Shown: piece after piece, positions 21,702-30,983 of the stretch | How the letters are laid out: each line of letters begins with the position of its first letter | How positions within the stretch are numbered: position 1 is the first letter of the stretch | NCBI RefSeq assembly: GCF_016907315.1 | Contig: NZ_JAFBBS010000001.1 | Coordinates: 558,001 to 622,000 of the forward strand | DNA length: 64,000 nt | Source: Microbacterium esteraromaticum | GTDB taxonomy: Bacteria > Actinomycetota > Actinomycetes > Actinomycetales > Microbacteriaceae | Reading direction: 5' to 3' | Made by a program: the position numbers and the translations under genes | Notes under the pieces: generated by a model | The model's input: only the letters and a program-made list of their open reading frames with translations | What the model was told of the DNA's origin: nothing | Databases searched by the model: none

Positions 21702-23080
21702 CGCTCCCCCGCTGCCGGAAGGCCGAACGACACGCAGAGACCTCCGCCCTCCGCGCGGTCGACCGTCACGCGGCCCCCGACCGAGCGCAGCAGGTCGGTC
21801 GCGATCGCCAGACCGAGCCCTGAGCCGGGACTGTTCTGGTCACGGGCACTGCGCCAGAACCGGTCGGTGGCCTGCTCGAGCTCCGCCGTCTCGAGGCCGG
21901 GGCCGTGATCGCGCACGGCGATCCGGCATCCCTCATCCGTCCTGTCGACCGACACCTCGATCCGCCCACCGCGAGGCGAGAACTTCACCGCATTGTCGAT
22001 CACCGCGTCGAGCGCGCTCTCCACGATCGCCTCGTCCGTGCGGCTCCGCACCTCTGCGACCCCGCTGACCCGGAACGCGACGTCCCGGCGAGACGCCACA
22101 TCCTGCCACGCAGCTGCGCGCCGCCGCGCGAGAGCCGACAGGTCGACGTCGACGAACGTCGAAGGCTGTCCGCCTCGCCGCGCGAAGCCGAGCAGAGTGT
22201 CGAGGATCCTGGTCATCCGCCGGCCCTCTTCACGGATCTTCTCGACATCGGCGGCACCGACACCGCCGTCCCCGAGATCCGCGGCGAGAACCTCGACGCG
22301 CAGCAGCAGAGCGTTCAGCGGGTTGCGGAGCTCGTGAGACGCGTTCAGCGCGAACTCCTGCTGCCGCGACAGGACCCGCTCGATCTCGTCAGCCATGCGG
22401 TTGAACATGACGATCATCCGGTGCAGCTCCTCCGGCCCGGTCTCATCGGCGATGCGCGCGTCCATGTCGCCGCGCTCGATCGCCTCCATCGCCCTATCCA
22501 GCCTTCGCAGCGGCCGCAGCACCCAGCCTGCCAGGCGGGAGACGACGAAGAGCCCCGCGGCGATCACCGCGATGACGACCGCTGCGGTGAGCAGCCACAG
22601 CCTCGCGATCTCCGCGCGCGGCACATCGACACTCGCCGACATGACCACCGCCCCGATCACGTCTCCGCCCTCGTACACCGGCTCGACCAGCGACAGGTCG
22701 CCGAACTGCCACGGCATGACGTCCTGCGGCAGCTCGCCGCGGCGGCCCGAGAGCGCAAGCGCGATCCTCGCGGCAATGTCGTCCACCTCGAGCAGCGGCC
22801 TCTCGTCGCGCGGAGCCCACGGCCGCCCTGCGCGATCGACGATCACGATGCTCGTGCCGTACAGCGAGCGGTAGCGCTCGGCCTCACCGTCGAAGACCTC
22901 GCTGCTTCCGGACAGCAGAGCCTGCCGGGCGCTGGTGACGAAGTAGCTGAGGTCACCCAGCTGCTCGGCGTAGAACTCCTGCTGCACGCCCCTGGCCGCG
23001 CTCCATGCGAACCCGCCGCCGAGCACCGTCACGACCAGCACGAGCGGCAGGAGGAAGACGATGAACAGTCTTCGGCGCAC
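21698..23080 (-). CDS. Sensor histidine kinase
   Basis: 460-residue membrane kinase. TM1 at about residues 7-27, extracytoplasmic sensor domain 28-160, TM2 161-182, HAMP 183-235, then HisKA with phosphoacceptor His249 in ASHELRNPLN, and HATPase with N box (DAVIDNAVKFSP), G1 (DHGPGL) and G2 (GSGLGL). Between the TAXI lipoprotein and the regulator, so its input may be TAXI binding. The gap to the regulator gene is three bases, which suggests cotranscription. Confidence 0.93.
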   Translation of the reverse strand: MRRRLFIVFLLPLVLVVTVLGGGFAWSAARGVQQEFYAEQLGDLSYFVTSARQALLSGSSEVFDGEAERYRSLYGTSIVIVDRAGRPWAPRDERPLLEVDDIAARIALALSGRRGELPQDVMPWQFGDLSLVEPVYEGGDVIGAVVMSASVDVPRAEIARLWLLTAAVVIAVIAAGLFVVSRLAGWVLRPLRRLDRAMEAIERGDMDARIADETGPEELHRMIVMFNRMADEIERVLSRQQEFALNASHELRNPLNALLLRVEVLAADLGDGGVGAADVEKIREEGRRMTRILDTLLGFARRGGQPSTFVDVDLSALARRRAAAWQDVASRRDVAFRVSGVAEVRSRTDEAIVESALDAVIDNAVKFSPRGGRIEVSVDRTDEGCRIAVRDHGPGLETAELEQATDRFWRSARDQNSPGSGLGLAIATDLLRSVGGRVTVDRAEGGGLCVSFGLPAAGER

Positions 23081-23083
23081 CCG

Positions 23084-23758
23084 TCATCCCTCCAAGCGGT
23101 AGCCGACGCCGCGCACGGTCTCGATGAGCGAGGCGCGGCCGATCTTGCGGCGGATGGAGGCGACGTGGACCTCCAGCGACCGGGCGAAGCTCTGCCAGTC
23201 GGTGTTCCACACCTCGCGGATGATGCGATCGCGCGGCACCGGCACGCCGGGGTACCTCGCGAGCACGGCGATGATGTCGAATTCCTTCCGTGTGAGATCT
23301 ATCGGCTGCTCGCCGACCATCACCCGGCGGGCGACGAGGTCTATCCGCACGTCGTGGATCGCGATGAGCGAGCGGTCGGCAGGACTCGAGTGAGCGTCGA
23401 GCGGATGCAGACGGCGCGTGACCGCCTCGATCCGGGCGAGAAGCTCCCGAACGTCGTACGGCTTCACGATGTAGTCGTCTGCACCCGCGCGCAGGCCCCG
23501 GATGCGCTCGTGCACGTCGGTGCGGGCGGTCGCGATGATCACCGGCACCCCGCTCTGCGCGCGGATGCGCCGACAGAGGTCGACGCCGTCGACATCAGGC
23601 AGGCCCAGATCCAGCAGAACCACCTCGGTGTCGGAACCGAGCAGTCCGAGCGCCTGAGCGCCGTCCTCCGCGCGAACCGTCGCGTAGCCCGAGCGGCTGA
23701 GGAAGGCCTCGAGCGCCTCCGCGACGCGGTCGTCGTCTTCGACGATCAGGATGCGCAT
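23084..23758 (-). CDS. Response regulator, OmpR family
   Basis: 224 residues: receiver domain with acidic pocket (VEDDD), phosphorylated Asp50 in LLDLGLPDVDG, conserved Lys in VKPYDVRELLAR, then a winged-helix DNA-binding domain (about 125-224) with the GVGYRLEG ending typical of OmpR/PhoB regulators. First gene of an RR-kinase-TAXI operon. The TrmH gene ends only ten bases upstream, so the operon may be read from there or from a promoter inside trmH. Confidence 0.94.
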   Translation of the reverse strand: MRILIVEDDDRVAEALEAFLSRSGYATVRAEDGAQALGLLGSDTEVVLLDLGLPDVDGVDLCRRIRAQSGVPVIIATARTDVHERIRGLRAGADDYIVKPYDVRELLARIEAVTRRLHPLDAHSSPADRSLIAIHDVRIDLVARRVMVGEQPIDLTRKEFDIIAVLARYPGVPVPRDRIIREVWNTDWQSFARSLEVHVASIRRKIGRASLIETVRGVGYRLEG

Positions 23759-23768
23759 CCGTCTCCGT

Positions 23769-24575
23769 TCAGACGTCCGCGCGCTGGGCGAAGGCCGACT
23801 CGTACAGGCAGACGCTCGCGGCGGTGGCGAGGTTCAGCGACTCGGCGCGGCCGAAGATGGGCAGACGGAGCGCGCGATCGGCCTGCGCCAGCGCATCGTG
23901 CTCCAGACCACGTGCCTCATTGCCGAAGAGCCAGGCCGTCGGCTGCGCGAGCACACCCTGGGCGCGGGCGGCGAGCAGATCATCGCCCTTCACGTCGGCT
24001 GCGAGCACGTTCATGCCCGCATCGTGCGCTCGGCGGATCACGTCGTCGAGGTCGCCGCCGACCGAGACCGGCAGGTGGAACAGCGAGCCGGTCGTCGACC
24101 GAACGACCTTGGGGTTGTACGGGTCGACTGTACGGCCGGTGAGCACCACGGCATCCGCCCCGGCCGCATCCGCAGCGCGGATGATCGTCCCGAGGTTGCC
24201 GGGATCGCGCACCTCCTCGCAGATCGCGATGAGCTTCGGCGAGGCCGCGAAGATGTCGCGCACCGACGTCGGGGTCTGCCTGGTCACGGCCACGAGACCC
24301 TGCGGCGTGACCGTGTCGGCCATCGCTGCGAGCACGGCTTCGGTCACGTACTCGACCTCGACGTCATGCTCGGCGGCGAGGGCGCGCACGTCGGCGTGCT
24401 TCTCCCACGCAGTGGGCGTCGCGAACAGCTCGACGATCGCGTCGGGCAGGTAGTGCAGCGCCTCGCGCACGGACTGCGGCCCCTCGAGCAGGAACAGCCC
24501 GGTCTCGACCCTCGCGCTGCGCTTGGTCAGCTTGGCGACGGCACGGACGCGGGGAGAGCGGGGGTTCTCGAGCAC
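23769..24575 (-). CDS. TrmH-family RNA 2'-O-methyltransferase
   Basis: 268-residue SPOUT methyltransferase. An N-terminal substrate-binding domain (FLLEGPQSVREAL) is followed by the SPOUT motifs: motif 1 ICEEVRDPGNLGTIIRAADA, motif 2 LFGNEARGLE, and motif 3 IFGRAESLNLATAASVCLYE, which form the SAM-binding knot. Probably methylates a ribose in 23S rRNA or tRNA; the exact nucleotide cannot be told. It follows rplT, as in many actinobacteria, but is separated from it by a terminator hairpin. Confidence 0.9.
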   Translation of the reverse strand: MLENPRSPRVRAVAKLTKRSARVETGLFLLEGPQSVREALHYLPDAIVELFATPTAWEKHADVRALAAEHDVEVEYVTEAVLAAMADTVTPQGLVAVTRQTPTSVRDIFAASPKLIAICEEVRDPGNLGTIIRAADAAGADAVVLTGRTVDPYNPKVVRSTTGSLFHLPVSVGGDLDDVIRRAHDAGMNVLAADVKGDDLLAARAQGVLAQPTAWLFGNEARGLEHDALAQADRALRLPIFGRAESLNLATAASVCLYESAFAQRADV

Positions 24576-24605
24576 CGGCCCAGTCTATCGGGGCACAGGA
24601 TGCGC

Positions 24606-24639
24606 GAACGGGCGCCTCCCCGAGGGGAGACGCCCGTTC
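24606..24639 (-). terminator. Terminator after rplT
   Basis: Stem GAACGGGCG-CTCCCC against GGGGAG-CGCCCGTTC, 21 bases past the rplT stop. Confidence 0.85.
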
Positions 24640-24660
24640 AGAACGTTCAGAACGCGAGGA

Positions 24661-25047
24661 TCAGGCAGCGGCCTTGGGCGCGTTGACGTCCGAAGGCAGA
24701 GCGTTCTTGGCGACCTCGACGAGGGCGGCGAACGCACCGGCGTCGGTCACGGCCAGGTCGGCCAGCATGCGACGGTCGACCTGCACACCCGCGAGGCCGA
24801 GGCCCTGGATGAAGCGGTTGTAGGTGATGCCGTTCTGGCGGGCAGCGGCGTTGATGCGCTGGATCCACAGACGACGGAAGTCGCCCTTGCGCTTGCGACG
24901 GTCACGGTACGCGTAGACGAGCGAGTGGGTGACCTGCTCCTTCGCCTTGCGGTACAGGCGCGAACGCTGGCCGCGGTAACCGGACGCGCGCTCGAGGATG
25001 ACGCGACGCTTCTTCTGCGCGTTGACTGCGCGCTTGACTCTTGCCAT
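24661..25047 (-). CDS. rplT: 50S ribosomal protein L20
   Basis: 128 residues, standard length, starting [15 protein letters not shown] with the basic N-terminal extension that reaches into 23S rRNA ([16 protein letters not shown]). An essential early assembly protein. Last of the infC-rpmI-rplT operon. In other bacteria L20 represses its own operon by binding the leader; whether that applies here cannot be seen. Confidence 0.98.
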   Translation of the reverse strand: MARVKRAVNAQKKRRVILERASGYRGQRSRLYRKAKEQVTHSLVYAYRDRRKRKGDFRRLWIQRINAAARQNGITYNRFIQGLGLAGVQVDRRMLADLAVTDAGAFAALVEVAKNALPSDVNAPKAAA

Positions 25048-25080
25048 TTTCGTGTGTTCCTTTTCGTACGGGCGTCGCGC

Positions 25081-25275
25081 TCAGCGACCGAGAAGCTTCT
25101 TGGCGACCTTGGTGTCGGCCTTCGAGAGGACCTGGTCCTGGTTCAGGCGACGGGTGCGACGGCTCGGCTTGACCTCGAGGTTGTGGCGCATGCCGGCCTG
25201 CTGCTTCTTCAGCTTTCCGCTGCCGGTGATCTTGAAGCGCTTCTTCGCACCCGAGTGGGTCTTCTGCTTCGGCAT
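25081..25275 (-). CDS. rpmI: 50S ribosomal protein L35
   Basis: 64 residues, full length, starting [15 protein letters not shown], the family signature. Sits 33 bases before rplT and about 74 bases after infC. A GAAGGAAGAGA-type ribosome site precedes the start. Confidence 0.98.
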   Translation of the reverse strand: MPKQKTHSGAKKRFKITGSGKLKKQQAGMRHNLEVKPSRRTRRLNQDQVLSKADTKVAKKLLGR

Positions 25276-25349
25276 CTTCTCTTCCTTCGTGTGGCGCCCT
25301 GGCGGGCGACGGTGGGTACCCGCTCGGAAGCGGGAGCTGGTGGGGCGGC

Positions 25350-25973
25350 TTATGCCGCGGACTCGTCGGTCGGCGCGGAATCGGCGCTGGCGCCGTTCTT
25401 CGCCTCGCGGGCAGCCTGCTTGTTCGCGGTGCGGACCGCGTTCTGCTCGGCCTTCGCCTCGGACTTGTTCTTCAGCGGAGCGACGACCATGACCATGTTG
25501 CGTCCGTCGATGGTCGGGTTCGACTCGACCGTGCCGAACTCGGCGACATCCTCGGCGAACTTGCGCAGCAGACGCACGCCCTGCTCGGGGCGCGACTGCT
25601 CGCGACCGCGGAAGAGGATCATCGCCTTGACCTTGTCGCCCGCCTTGAGGAAGCCCTCAGCGCGCTTGAGCTTGGTCGTGTAGTCGTGTGCCTCGATCTT
25701 CAGGCGGAAGCGCACCTCTTTGAGGATGGTGTTCGCCTGGTTGCGGCGTGCTTCCTTGGCCTTCTGCGCGGCCTCGTACTTGAACTTGCCGTAATCCATG
25801 ATCTTGACCACGGGCGGCTTCGAGTTGGGTGCCACCTCGACGAGATCGAGGTCGGCCTCCTGGGCAAGACGCAGTGCGGCCTCGATGCGGACAACACCGA
25901 TCTGCTCACCCGCGGGACCGACGAGGCGGACCTCGGGGACGCGGATGCGCTCATTGGTACGGGGATCGCTGAT
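25350..25973 (-). CDS. infC: Translation initiation factor IF-3, apparent AUC start
   Basis: Binds the 30S subunit and checks start codon and initiator tRNA. The 207-residue reading begins [19 protein letters not shown], the normal IF3 N-terminus. The only ATG in frame, at 25835, would remove the first 46 residues of the N-domain. Upstream of the conserved start the frame is closed by TAG (25983-25985), leaving only GAG CTC CGC before the ATC at 25973. AGGAG sits six bases before that ATC. So initiation at AUC is the best reading, in keeping with the AUU/AUC starts that let IF3 repress its own synthesis in other bacteria. Confidence 0.9.
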   Translation of the reverse strand: MSDPRTNERIRVPEVRLVGPAGEQIGVVRIEAALRLAQEADLDLVEVAPNSKPPVVKIMDYGKFKYEAAQKAKEARRNQANTILKEVRFRLKIEAHDYTTKLKRAEGFLKAGDKVKAMILFRGREQSRPEQGVRLLRKFAEDVAEFGTVESNPTIDGRNMVMVVAPLKNKSEAKAEQNAVRTANKQAAREAKNGASADSAPTDESAA

Positions 25974-26190
25974 GCGGAGCTCCTAAGACGTGATTTCCAG
26001 GCCACCGGGACGCGGGCCGCGTCTCGGGCGAAATCGGAGTTCTCCCCACCCGCCGGCGCATTCAGACACACCGGCTTGTGACACCCTTTCCACCGGAACC
26101 GGCGGGGTGCTGAACCCGGTAGCCTGGAACGGCAAGCGCGGGTGGGATTGAGAATCCTCTTTCGTATCGGAGCATGACACTCCGAAGCCC
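25974..26190 (-). promoter_or_regulatory. infC 5' leader and promoter
   Basis: About 200 bases of leader between a TAGACT -10-like hexamer (26195-26200, reverse strand) and infC. It contains GC-rich inverted repeats (GACGCGGGCCGCGTC near 26013-26027, and CCGGTT/AACCGG near 26093-26105) compatible with a structured attenuator or an autoregulatory leader. No known riboswitch class recognised. Confidence 0.45.
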
Positions 26191-26605
26191 GCAGAAGTCT
26201 ACCAGAAAGCAACCCGAAGTGACGATTCCTGCCGAGCACCATGATGACCGCCACGAGCGCTGGGAGCAGCAGGAGCACGCGGCGAGCGCCGCGACCCGCG
26301 ACATCGCCGACGTTCCCGCGGTCGAGGTGATCACCACTACGGCTGTGCACCTGATGAGCGCCGCGGCCGTGAAAGTCGGCCTCGCGGACTCCCCTGACGA
26401 GCAGACGGACCTCGACGAGGCCCGCAAGCTCATCAACGCCCTGGCGGGTCTCATCACTGCCGGCGCCCCCGAGATCAGCGACATGCACGCACGCTCGCTG
26501 CGCGACGGCCTGCGCTCCCTTCAGCTGGCATTCCGCGAGGCATCCGTCATCCCCGACCCGATCGGCAAGGGCCCTGGCGAGAAGTGGACCGGTCCGGTCA
26601 ACTGA
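26174..26605 (+). CDS. DUF1844 domain protein
   Basis: 143 residues from the first ATG; residues about 40-140 match DUF1844 (ATRDIADVPAVEVITTTAVHLMSAAAVKVGL, then a helical ARKLINALAGLITAG segment). The ending KGPGEKWTGPVN is typical of actinobacterial members. Function unknown; the gene is regularly found divergent from infC in actinobacteria. The start is uncertain: a GTG at 26219 would shorten the variable N-terminus by 15 residues and leave room for the infC promoter. Confidence 0.8.
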   Translation: MTLRSPQKSTRKQPEVTIPAEHHDDRHERWEQQEHAASAATRDIADVPAVEVITTTAVHLMSAAAVKVGLADSPDEQTDLDEARKLINALAGLITAGAPEISDMHARSLRDGLRSLQLAFREASVIPDPIGKGPGEKWTGPVN

Positions 26606-26735
26606 CGAGCATCACCGTGTGAGCGTTCCGCGGCCTCCGCACAGGTCCGTCGAACGTCTCCAGTCGATGCGGTGCTCGTTCGATTGAAGGCCCCTCTCCG
26701 GCGGCACCGCCCGACGGGCGCCTGCCGCGGAGATG

Positions 26736-26784
26736 TGCGCTTCGCGCGCAAGCATCCGCAGGATCTGTCCGCGCGAAGCGCGCA
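26736..26784. terminator. Bidirectional terminator
   Basis: Inverted repeat TGCGCTTCGCGCG / CGCGCGAAGCGC between the convergent DUF1844 and SseB-like genes. The remainder of the 200-bp gap holds no gene. Confidence 0.65.
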
Positions 26785-26807
26785 TTCGCGCGCGAACCGT
26801 ACGCGCC

Positions 26808-27611
26808 TCAGCCGGCGGACCGAGTGAGCTTGACCGTCAGGGAATCGACGAGCACGGCCATCCGGTCATCCGCCGCCCAGCGCTGCGCGAGTCGCGCGAG
26901 CACCGCGTCGAGCGTCTCGCGCTCGAGGCCGTCGACCAGTTCGAGAGTCACGATGAGCTCGGGTCCGCGCATCCGGGCATCCGGATCCCCCGGGGCGACC
27001 GACACGTCGATCACGGCGAGCTCGTGCGCGATGCTCTCGCGCAGCGCCGTGAACACCTCGGGCGAATGGAAGCTCGGTTCCCAGCGCTGAGCCTGGGCGA
27101 TCGCCCAGACCGCCGGGCGCCGGAAGACGAACTCGGTCTCGGATGCCGGGTCGAGCACGATCAGATCCGTCTGCTCACTGGACGCCGACAGCGCCACCCG
27201 GATCGCCTCGACCGGAATCGGCCGGGCGGTGGAGTCCCAACGGCGCATCGTGTCGACGGAGGAGAACACCGGCTGCACGCGACGGCCATCCGGGGCCGCG
27301 ACCGTGACGATCGAGAGCTCCTGCGTCTTGTCGACCTTCAGACCGGTCGGACCGACGCCCTCATCGCCCCGCTCGGCGACGAGCGGCACCAGCACGCGGG
27401 CAGCGCGGAAGGCGTCGACCACCTCGACCTGCGAGCCCTCACCGGACCGGAAGCGAAGCAGAGCGGCGTGCAGTGCGGGGTCAGCGGAACCGTCGTCCGC
27501 GGCGTGCGGATTCGATTCGAAGCTGCGGCCCACCCATGGCACACCGGCCGAGTCACCGCTGTTCGCGGCGCCGTGCCCGTGGTCGCAGGCGTCGTCAGTC
27601 GCCGGCGACAT
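26808..27611 (-). CDS. SseB-like protein
   Basis: 267 residues. The middle part ([34 protein letters not shown], then [31 protein letters not shown]) matches the SseB N-terminal domain, with the typical FSS..MRRWD strand. Role unknown in actinobacteria; SseB domains occur in sulfur-metabolism enhancers and in secretion-linked proteins. It overlaps the 3' end of priA by 17 bases if the first ATG is used, so a later start is possible. Cotranscribed with priA. Confidence 0.75.
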   Translation of the reverse strand: MSPATDDACDHGHGAANSGDSAGVPWVGRSFESNPHAADDGSADPALHAALLRFRSGEGSQVEVVDAFRAARVLVPLVAERGDEGVGPTGLKVDKTQELSIVTVAAPDGRRVQPVFSSVDTMRRWDSTARPIPVEAIRVALSASSEQTDLIVLDPASETEFVFRRPAVWAIAQAQRWEPSFHSPEVFTALRESIAHELAVIDVSVAPGDPDARMRGPELIVTLELVDGLERETLDAVLARLAQRWAADDRMAVLVDSLTVKLTRSAG

Positions 27612-28341
27612 CCAGCGCCTCTGCCAGCGTGAACTGTCCGGCGTAGAGGGCCTTGCCCACGATCGCGCCCTCGACGCCCAGCGGCACGAGCTCGCGGAGC
27701 GCGGCGATGTCGTCGAGCGAGGCGACGCCGCCCGATGCGATCACGGGCTTCGGGGTGCGCGAGGTGATCTCACGCAGCAGCTCGAGGTTCGGTCCGCGCA
27801 GCGTTCCGTCCTTGGTGACGTCGGTGACGACGTACCGGCTGCAGCCGGCCTCTTCGAGGCGCTCGAGCACATCCCAGATGTCACCGCCCTCCTTCGTCCA
27901 GCCGCGCGCCGCGAGAGTGGTGCCGCGGACGTCGAGACCGACGGCGATGGCGTCGCCGTAGCGGCTGATGACGTCGGCGGACCACTCGGGATTCTCGAGT
28001 GCCGCCGTGCCGAGGTTGATGCGTGTGGCACCGGCCTCGAGAGCTGCGTCGAGGCTGGCGTCGTCGCGGATGCCGCCCGAGAGCTCGATGTTCACTCCGC
28101 GGTACTGCTTGATCACCTTGCGGAGGATGGCGGTGTTGCTTCCGCGACCGAACGCCGCGTCGAGGTCGACGAGGTGGATCCACTGCGCGCCGGCGTCGAC
28201 GAACTCGCCCGCCGCGTCGACGGGGTCGCCGTAGCTGGTCTCGGTGCCCGCCTCACCCTGCGTCAGGCGCACCGCCTTGCCGCCGGCGACGTCGACCGCC
28301 GGCAGGAGGATCAGCGAGGGGGACTGTGCGAAGTCGTTCAT
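27595..28341 (-). CDS. priA: Phosphoribosyl isomerase A (HisA/TrpF)
   Basis: 248-residue TIM barrel. [21 protein letters not shown] at the N-terminus holds the catalytic Asp, with a second Asp in [16 protein letters not shown] and GGIRDD / SGGV phosphate-binding loops. In actinobacteria this protein usually serves both histidine (ProFAR isomerase) and tryptophan (PRA isomerase) synthesis, hence priA. Separated from hisH by an inserted ATPase gene in the other direction. Confidence 0.93.
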   Translation of the reverse strand: MNDFAQSPSLILLPAVDVAGGKAVRLTQGEAGTETSYGDPVDAAGEFVDAGAQWIHLVDLDAAFGRGSNTAILRKVIKQYRGVNIELSGGIRDDASLDAALEAGATRINLGTAALENPEWSADVISRYGDAIAVGLDVRGTTLAARGWTKEGGDIWDVLERLEEAGCSRYVVTDVTKDGTLRGPNLELLREITSRTPKPVIASGGVASLDDIAALRELVPLGVEGAIVGKALYAGQFTLAEALDVAGD

Positions 28342-28523
28342 GTCGTCCTTCGAAGGGGATGGTGGCGGCCCGAGCGGGCACGAGAGACGAGACTAGTCCC
28401 GCACGGCGGAGTCATCAAACCCTGTGTCGGGCATCGGACTTCTCGCATATCCCGCCGGTACCATCGGATGCGCACGCGCAGCGCTGTCATCGCGCGTGTC
28501 CGTCGACAGGAGGGACGTCACGC

Positions 28524-29705
28524 ATGGCTGATGCGCACCACGAGACCGAGGCGGCTCCGTTGCGCCGACGCGCGACTGCGACCCGCCGCGGCGGAGCGCA
28601 GGCGACTCCTCTGGCCTCTGAGGAGCCATCGCCCTCCGCAGCGCCGCTGGTCTCCGACGTGCCCGTGATCTCCGATGTGCCGCTCCTGCCCTCTGACGCC
28701 CTCACCGAGCCGCCTCGCTACCACCGCGAGTCGGCTGCGCCCACCGCGACGCCCACCCCGCCGGCGACGACCTCAAGGCGCGAGCAGCGCGAGCGTCCGT
28801 CATTCCTGCAGCAGGAGCGCCGGGAAGAGCCGGCGCGAACCGGTGCGCGAGGGATGCTGAACCGCATCGGATTCTCGCTCCCGCCCGGAACCGCCGAGCG
28901 GGCGATCCGTGACAATGAGCTGGTGGTCGGCCAGCACTGGCCGGGGCCGCGCACGATCGCCGTCGTCAACGGCAAGGGCGGCGCGGGCAAGACCCCGACG
29001 ACAGTGCTGCTCTCAGCCGTGTTCGCACGCTTCGGCGGCGCCGGCGTACTGGCATGGGACAACAACCAGACCCGCGGCACCCTTGGCTGGCGCACCGACA
29101 CCGGGCCCCATGACCGGACGCTGTTCGAGCTGCTGCCGGAGGCGGATCGTCTTCTCGGGGCGGGCGCGCAATCGGCCGATCTCGCTCACTTCGTGCATCA
29201 TCAAGCACGGGAGAAGTACGACGTGCTGCGTTCGAAGCCGATGCGACTCGCACAGGAGAACCGGCTGCACTCCTCCGACATCGACGCGATCCACGCCGTC
29301 GCGGCGAAGTACTACCGCCTCATCATCATCGACTCCGGCAACGACGAGTCCGACCCCATGTGGCTTCGGATGATCGATCACGCCGACCAGATCGTCGTCG
29401 CGACCACCACCCGAGACGATCACGCCGAAGCCGGCGCGCTGCTGCTCGAGGCACTGGAGGACCGGGACGAGCGATCAGCCGATCTCGCTCGCCGATCGGT
29501 GGTCGTCGTCACCCAGGCCGATCCGAAGGCGACGGCGGCGGATGTCGATCAGGTGGTCAGTGGATACCGCGACCTGGCGCGCGAAGTCGTCTCGATCCCG
29601 TTCGATCGCGAGATGGTGGACGGCCATCTCCGACTCGGGGCCCTCGCGCCCGTGACCCAGACCGCCTGGCTGGCGGCTGGAGCCGCGGTCGCACGCGGAC
29701 TCTGA
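28524..29705 (+). CDS. ParA/MinD-like ATPase with disordered N-terminus
   Basis: 393 residues. The first 125 residues are Pro/Ala/Thr/Arg-rich and probably disordered; the rest is a deviant Walker-A ATPase (VVNGKGGAGKTPTTVLLSAVF) with IIIDSGND as the Walker B strand. AWDNNQTRGTLGWR matches actinobacterial MinD-like proteins linked to ESX secretion, such as EspI, though no WXG100 or ESX gene is near. Strong RBS (CAGGAGGG) eight bases before the ATG fixes the start. It divides the his genes and may be an insertion. Confidence 0.8.
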   Translation: MADAHHETEAAPLRRRATATRRGGAQATPLASEEPSPSAAPLVSDVPVISDVPLLPSDALTEPPRYHRESAAPTATPTPPATTSRREQRERPSFLQQERREEPARTGARGMLNRIGFSLPPGTAERAIRDNELVVGQHWPGPRTIAVVNGKGGAGKTPTTVLLSAVFARFGGAGVLAWDNNQTRGTLGWRTDTGPHDRTLFELLPEADRLLGAGAQSADLAHFVHHQAREKYDVLRSKPMRLAQENRLHSSDIDAIHAVAAKYYRLIIIDSGNDESDPMWLRMIDHADQIVVATTTRDDHAEAGALLLEALEDRDERSADLARRSVVVVTQADPKATAADVDQVVSGYRDLAREVVSIPFDREMVDGHLRLGALAPVTQTAWLAAGAAVARGL

Positions 29706-29715
29706 CCCCTTGATC

Positions 29716-29733
29716 GGGCCCAGAGGTGGGCCC
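29716..29733. terminator. Convergent terminator hairpin
   Basis: Perfect GGGCCCA-GAGG-TGGGCCC hairpin between the ATPase gene and the hisH stop; usable from both sides. Confidence 0.7.
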
Positions 29734-29751
29734 ATGCCGCGGAGGCAGCGC

Positions 29752-30384
29752 TCAGAGCGAATCGACCCAGTTGCGCAGCAGTCGGATGCCCGCGTCGCCC
29801 GACTTCTCAGGATGGAACTGCGTCGCCGACAGGGGTCCGTTCTCGACGGCGGCGAGGAATCGCTCGCCGTGCGTCGCCCAGGTCACCGCGGGCTGCGGGA
29901 ACGGCGGGATGACGTCGAGATCCCAGGTCTTCGCCGCGAAGGAGTGCACGAAGTAGAAGCGCTCGTGCTCGATGCCGCGGAACAGCACGCTGCCTTCGCC
30001 GGGTTCGACCGTGTTCCACCCCATGTGCGGCAGCACAGGCGCATCGAGCTCGGTGACCGTACCCGGCCACTCCCCCAGCCCTTCGGCCGGCTGACCGCGC
30101 TCGACACCACGCTCGAACATCACCTGCATCCCCACGCAGATGCCGAGCACGGGGCGACCTCCTGCGAGCCTGCGGTCGACGATCTCGTCGCCGCCGTGGG
30201 CGACGAGTGCGTCGCGCACCGCGGCGAAGGCGCCGACGCCAGGGACGAGCAGGCCGTCGGCCTCGAGCGCACGCCCGCGGTCACGGGTGAGTTCGACCTC
30301 GGCGCCTGCGGCCGCGAGCGCCTTGACGGCAGAGTGCACGTTGCCGGACTCGTAGTCGAAGACGACGACGCGGCGACCGGTCAC
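29752..30384 (-). CDS. hisH: Imidazole glycerol phosphate synthase subunit HisH
   Basis: 210-residue glutamine amidotransferase that supplies ammonia to HisF. Triad: nucleophile Cys in LGICVGMQ, His in TQFHPEKSG and the adjacent Glu. Overlaps hisB by four bases. HisF, its partner, is not in the window. Confidence 0.95.
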   Translation of the reverse strand: MTGRRVVVFDYESGNVHSAVKALAAAGAEVELTRDRGRALEADGLLVPGVGAFAAVRDALVAHGGDEIVDRRLAGGRPVLGICVGMQVMFERGVERGQPAEGLGEWPGTVTELDAPVLPHMGWNTVEPGEGSVLFRGIEHERFYFVHSFAAKTWDLDVIPPFPQPAVTWATHGERFLAAVENGPLSATQFHPEKSGDAGIRLLRNWVDSL

Positions 30385-30983
30385 AGCGCGCCCTTCGTCG
30401 ACGGGATGCCCTCTACGAGCGGGTCGTTGGCCTTGGCCTGCCGGAACGCCCGGGCGAATGCCTTGAACTCGGCCTCGGCGATGTGGTGCGGGTCGCGACC
30501 CCCGATGACGCGCACGTGCACCGTCAGACCGGCGTTGAAGGTGATGGCCTCGAAGACGTGACGCACCAGCGATCCGGTGAAGTGCCCGCCGATGAGGTGG
30601 AACTCGAACCCGGCGGGCTCGCCCTCGTGCACGAGGAACGGTCGGCCTGAGATGTCGACGACGGCCTGAGCCAGCGCCTCGTCGAGCGGCACGAGCGCGT
30701 CGCCGTAGCGAGAGATGCCGGCCTTGTCACCCAGAGCCTCTCGGATGGCCTGTCCGAGCACGATCGAGATGTCCTCGACCGTGTGGTGAGCGTCGATGTG
30801 GGTGTCGCCCGTCGCGCGCACCGTGAGATCGGTTAGCGAGTGCTTGGCGAACGCCGTCAGCATGTGGTCGAAGAACGGCACCGTGGTGTCGATGTCGCTG
30901 CGGCCGGTGCCGTCGAGGTTCACCTCGACCTCGACGGTCGACTCGGAGGTGCTGCGGGTACGGCGTGCGGTGCGGTCGGTCAT
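30381..30983 (-). CDS. hisB: Imidazoleglycerol-phosphate dehydratase
   Basis: 200 residues, monofunctional type (no phosphatase domain). Metal-binding motifs [16 protein letters not shown] and [13 protein letters not shown] are intact. ATG at 30983 overlaps the hisC stop. The longer upstream frame is Arg-rich and rejected. Confidence 0.95.
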   Translation of the reverse strand: MTDRTARRTRSTSESTVEVEVNLDGTGRSDIDTTVPFFDHMLTAFAKHSLTDLTVRATGDTHIDAHHTVEDISIVLGQAIREALGDKAGISRYGDALVPLDEALAQAVVDISGRPFLVHEGEPAGFEFHLIGGHFTGSLVRHVFEAITFNAGLTVHVRVIGGRDPHHIAEAEFKAFARAFRQAKANDPLVEGIPSTKGAL

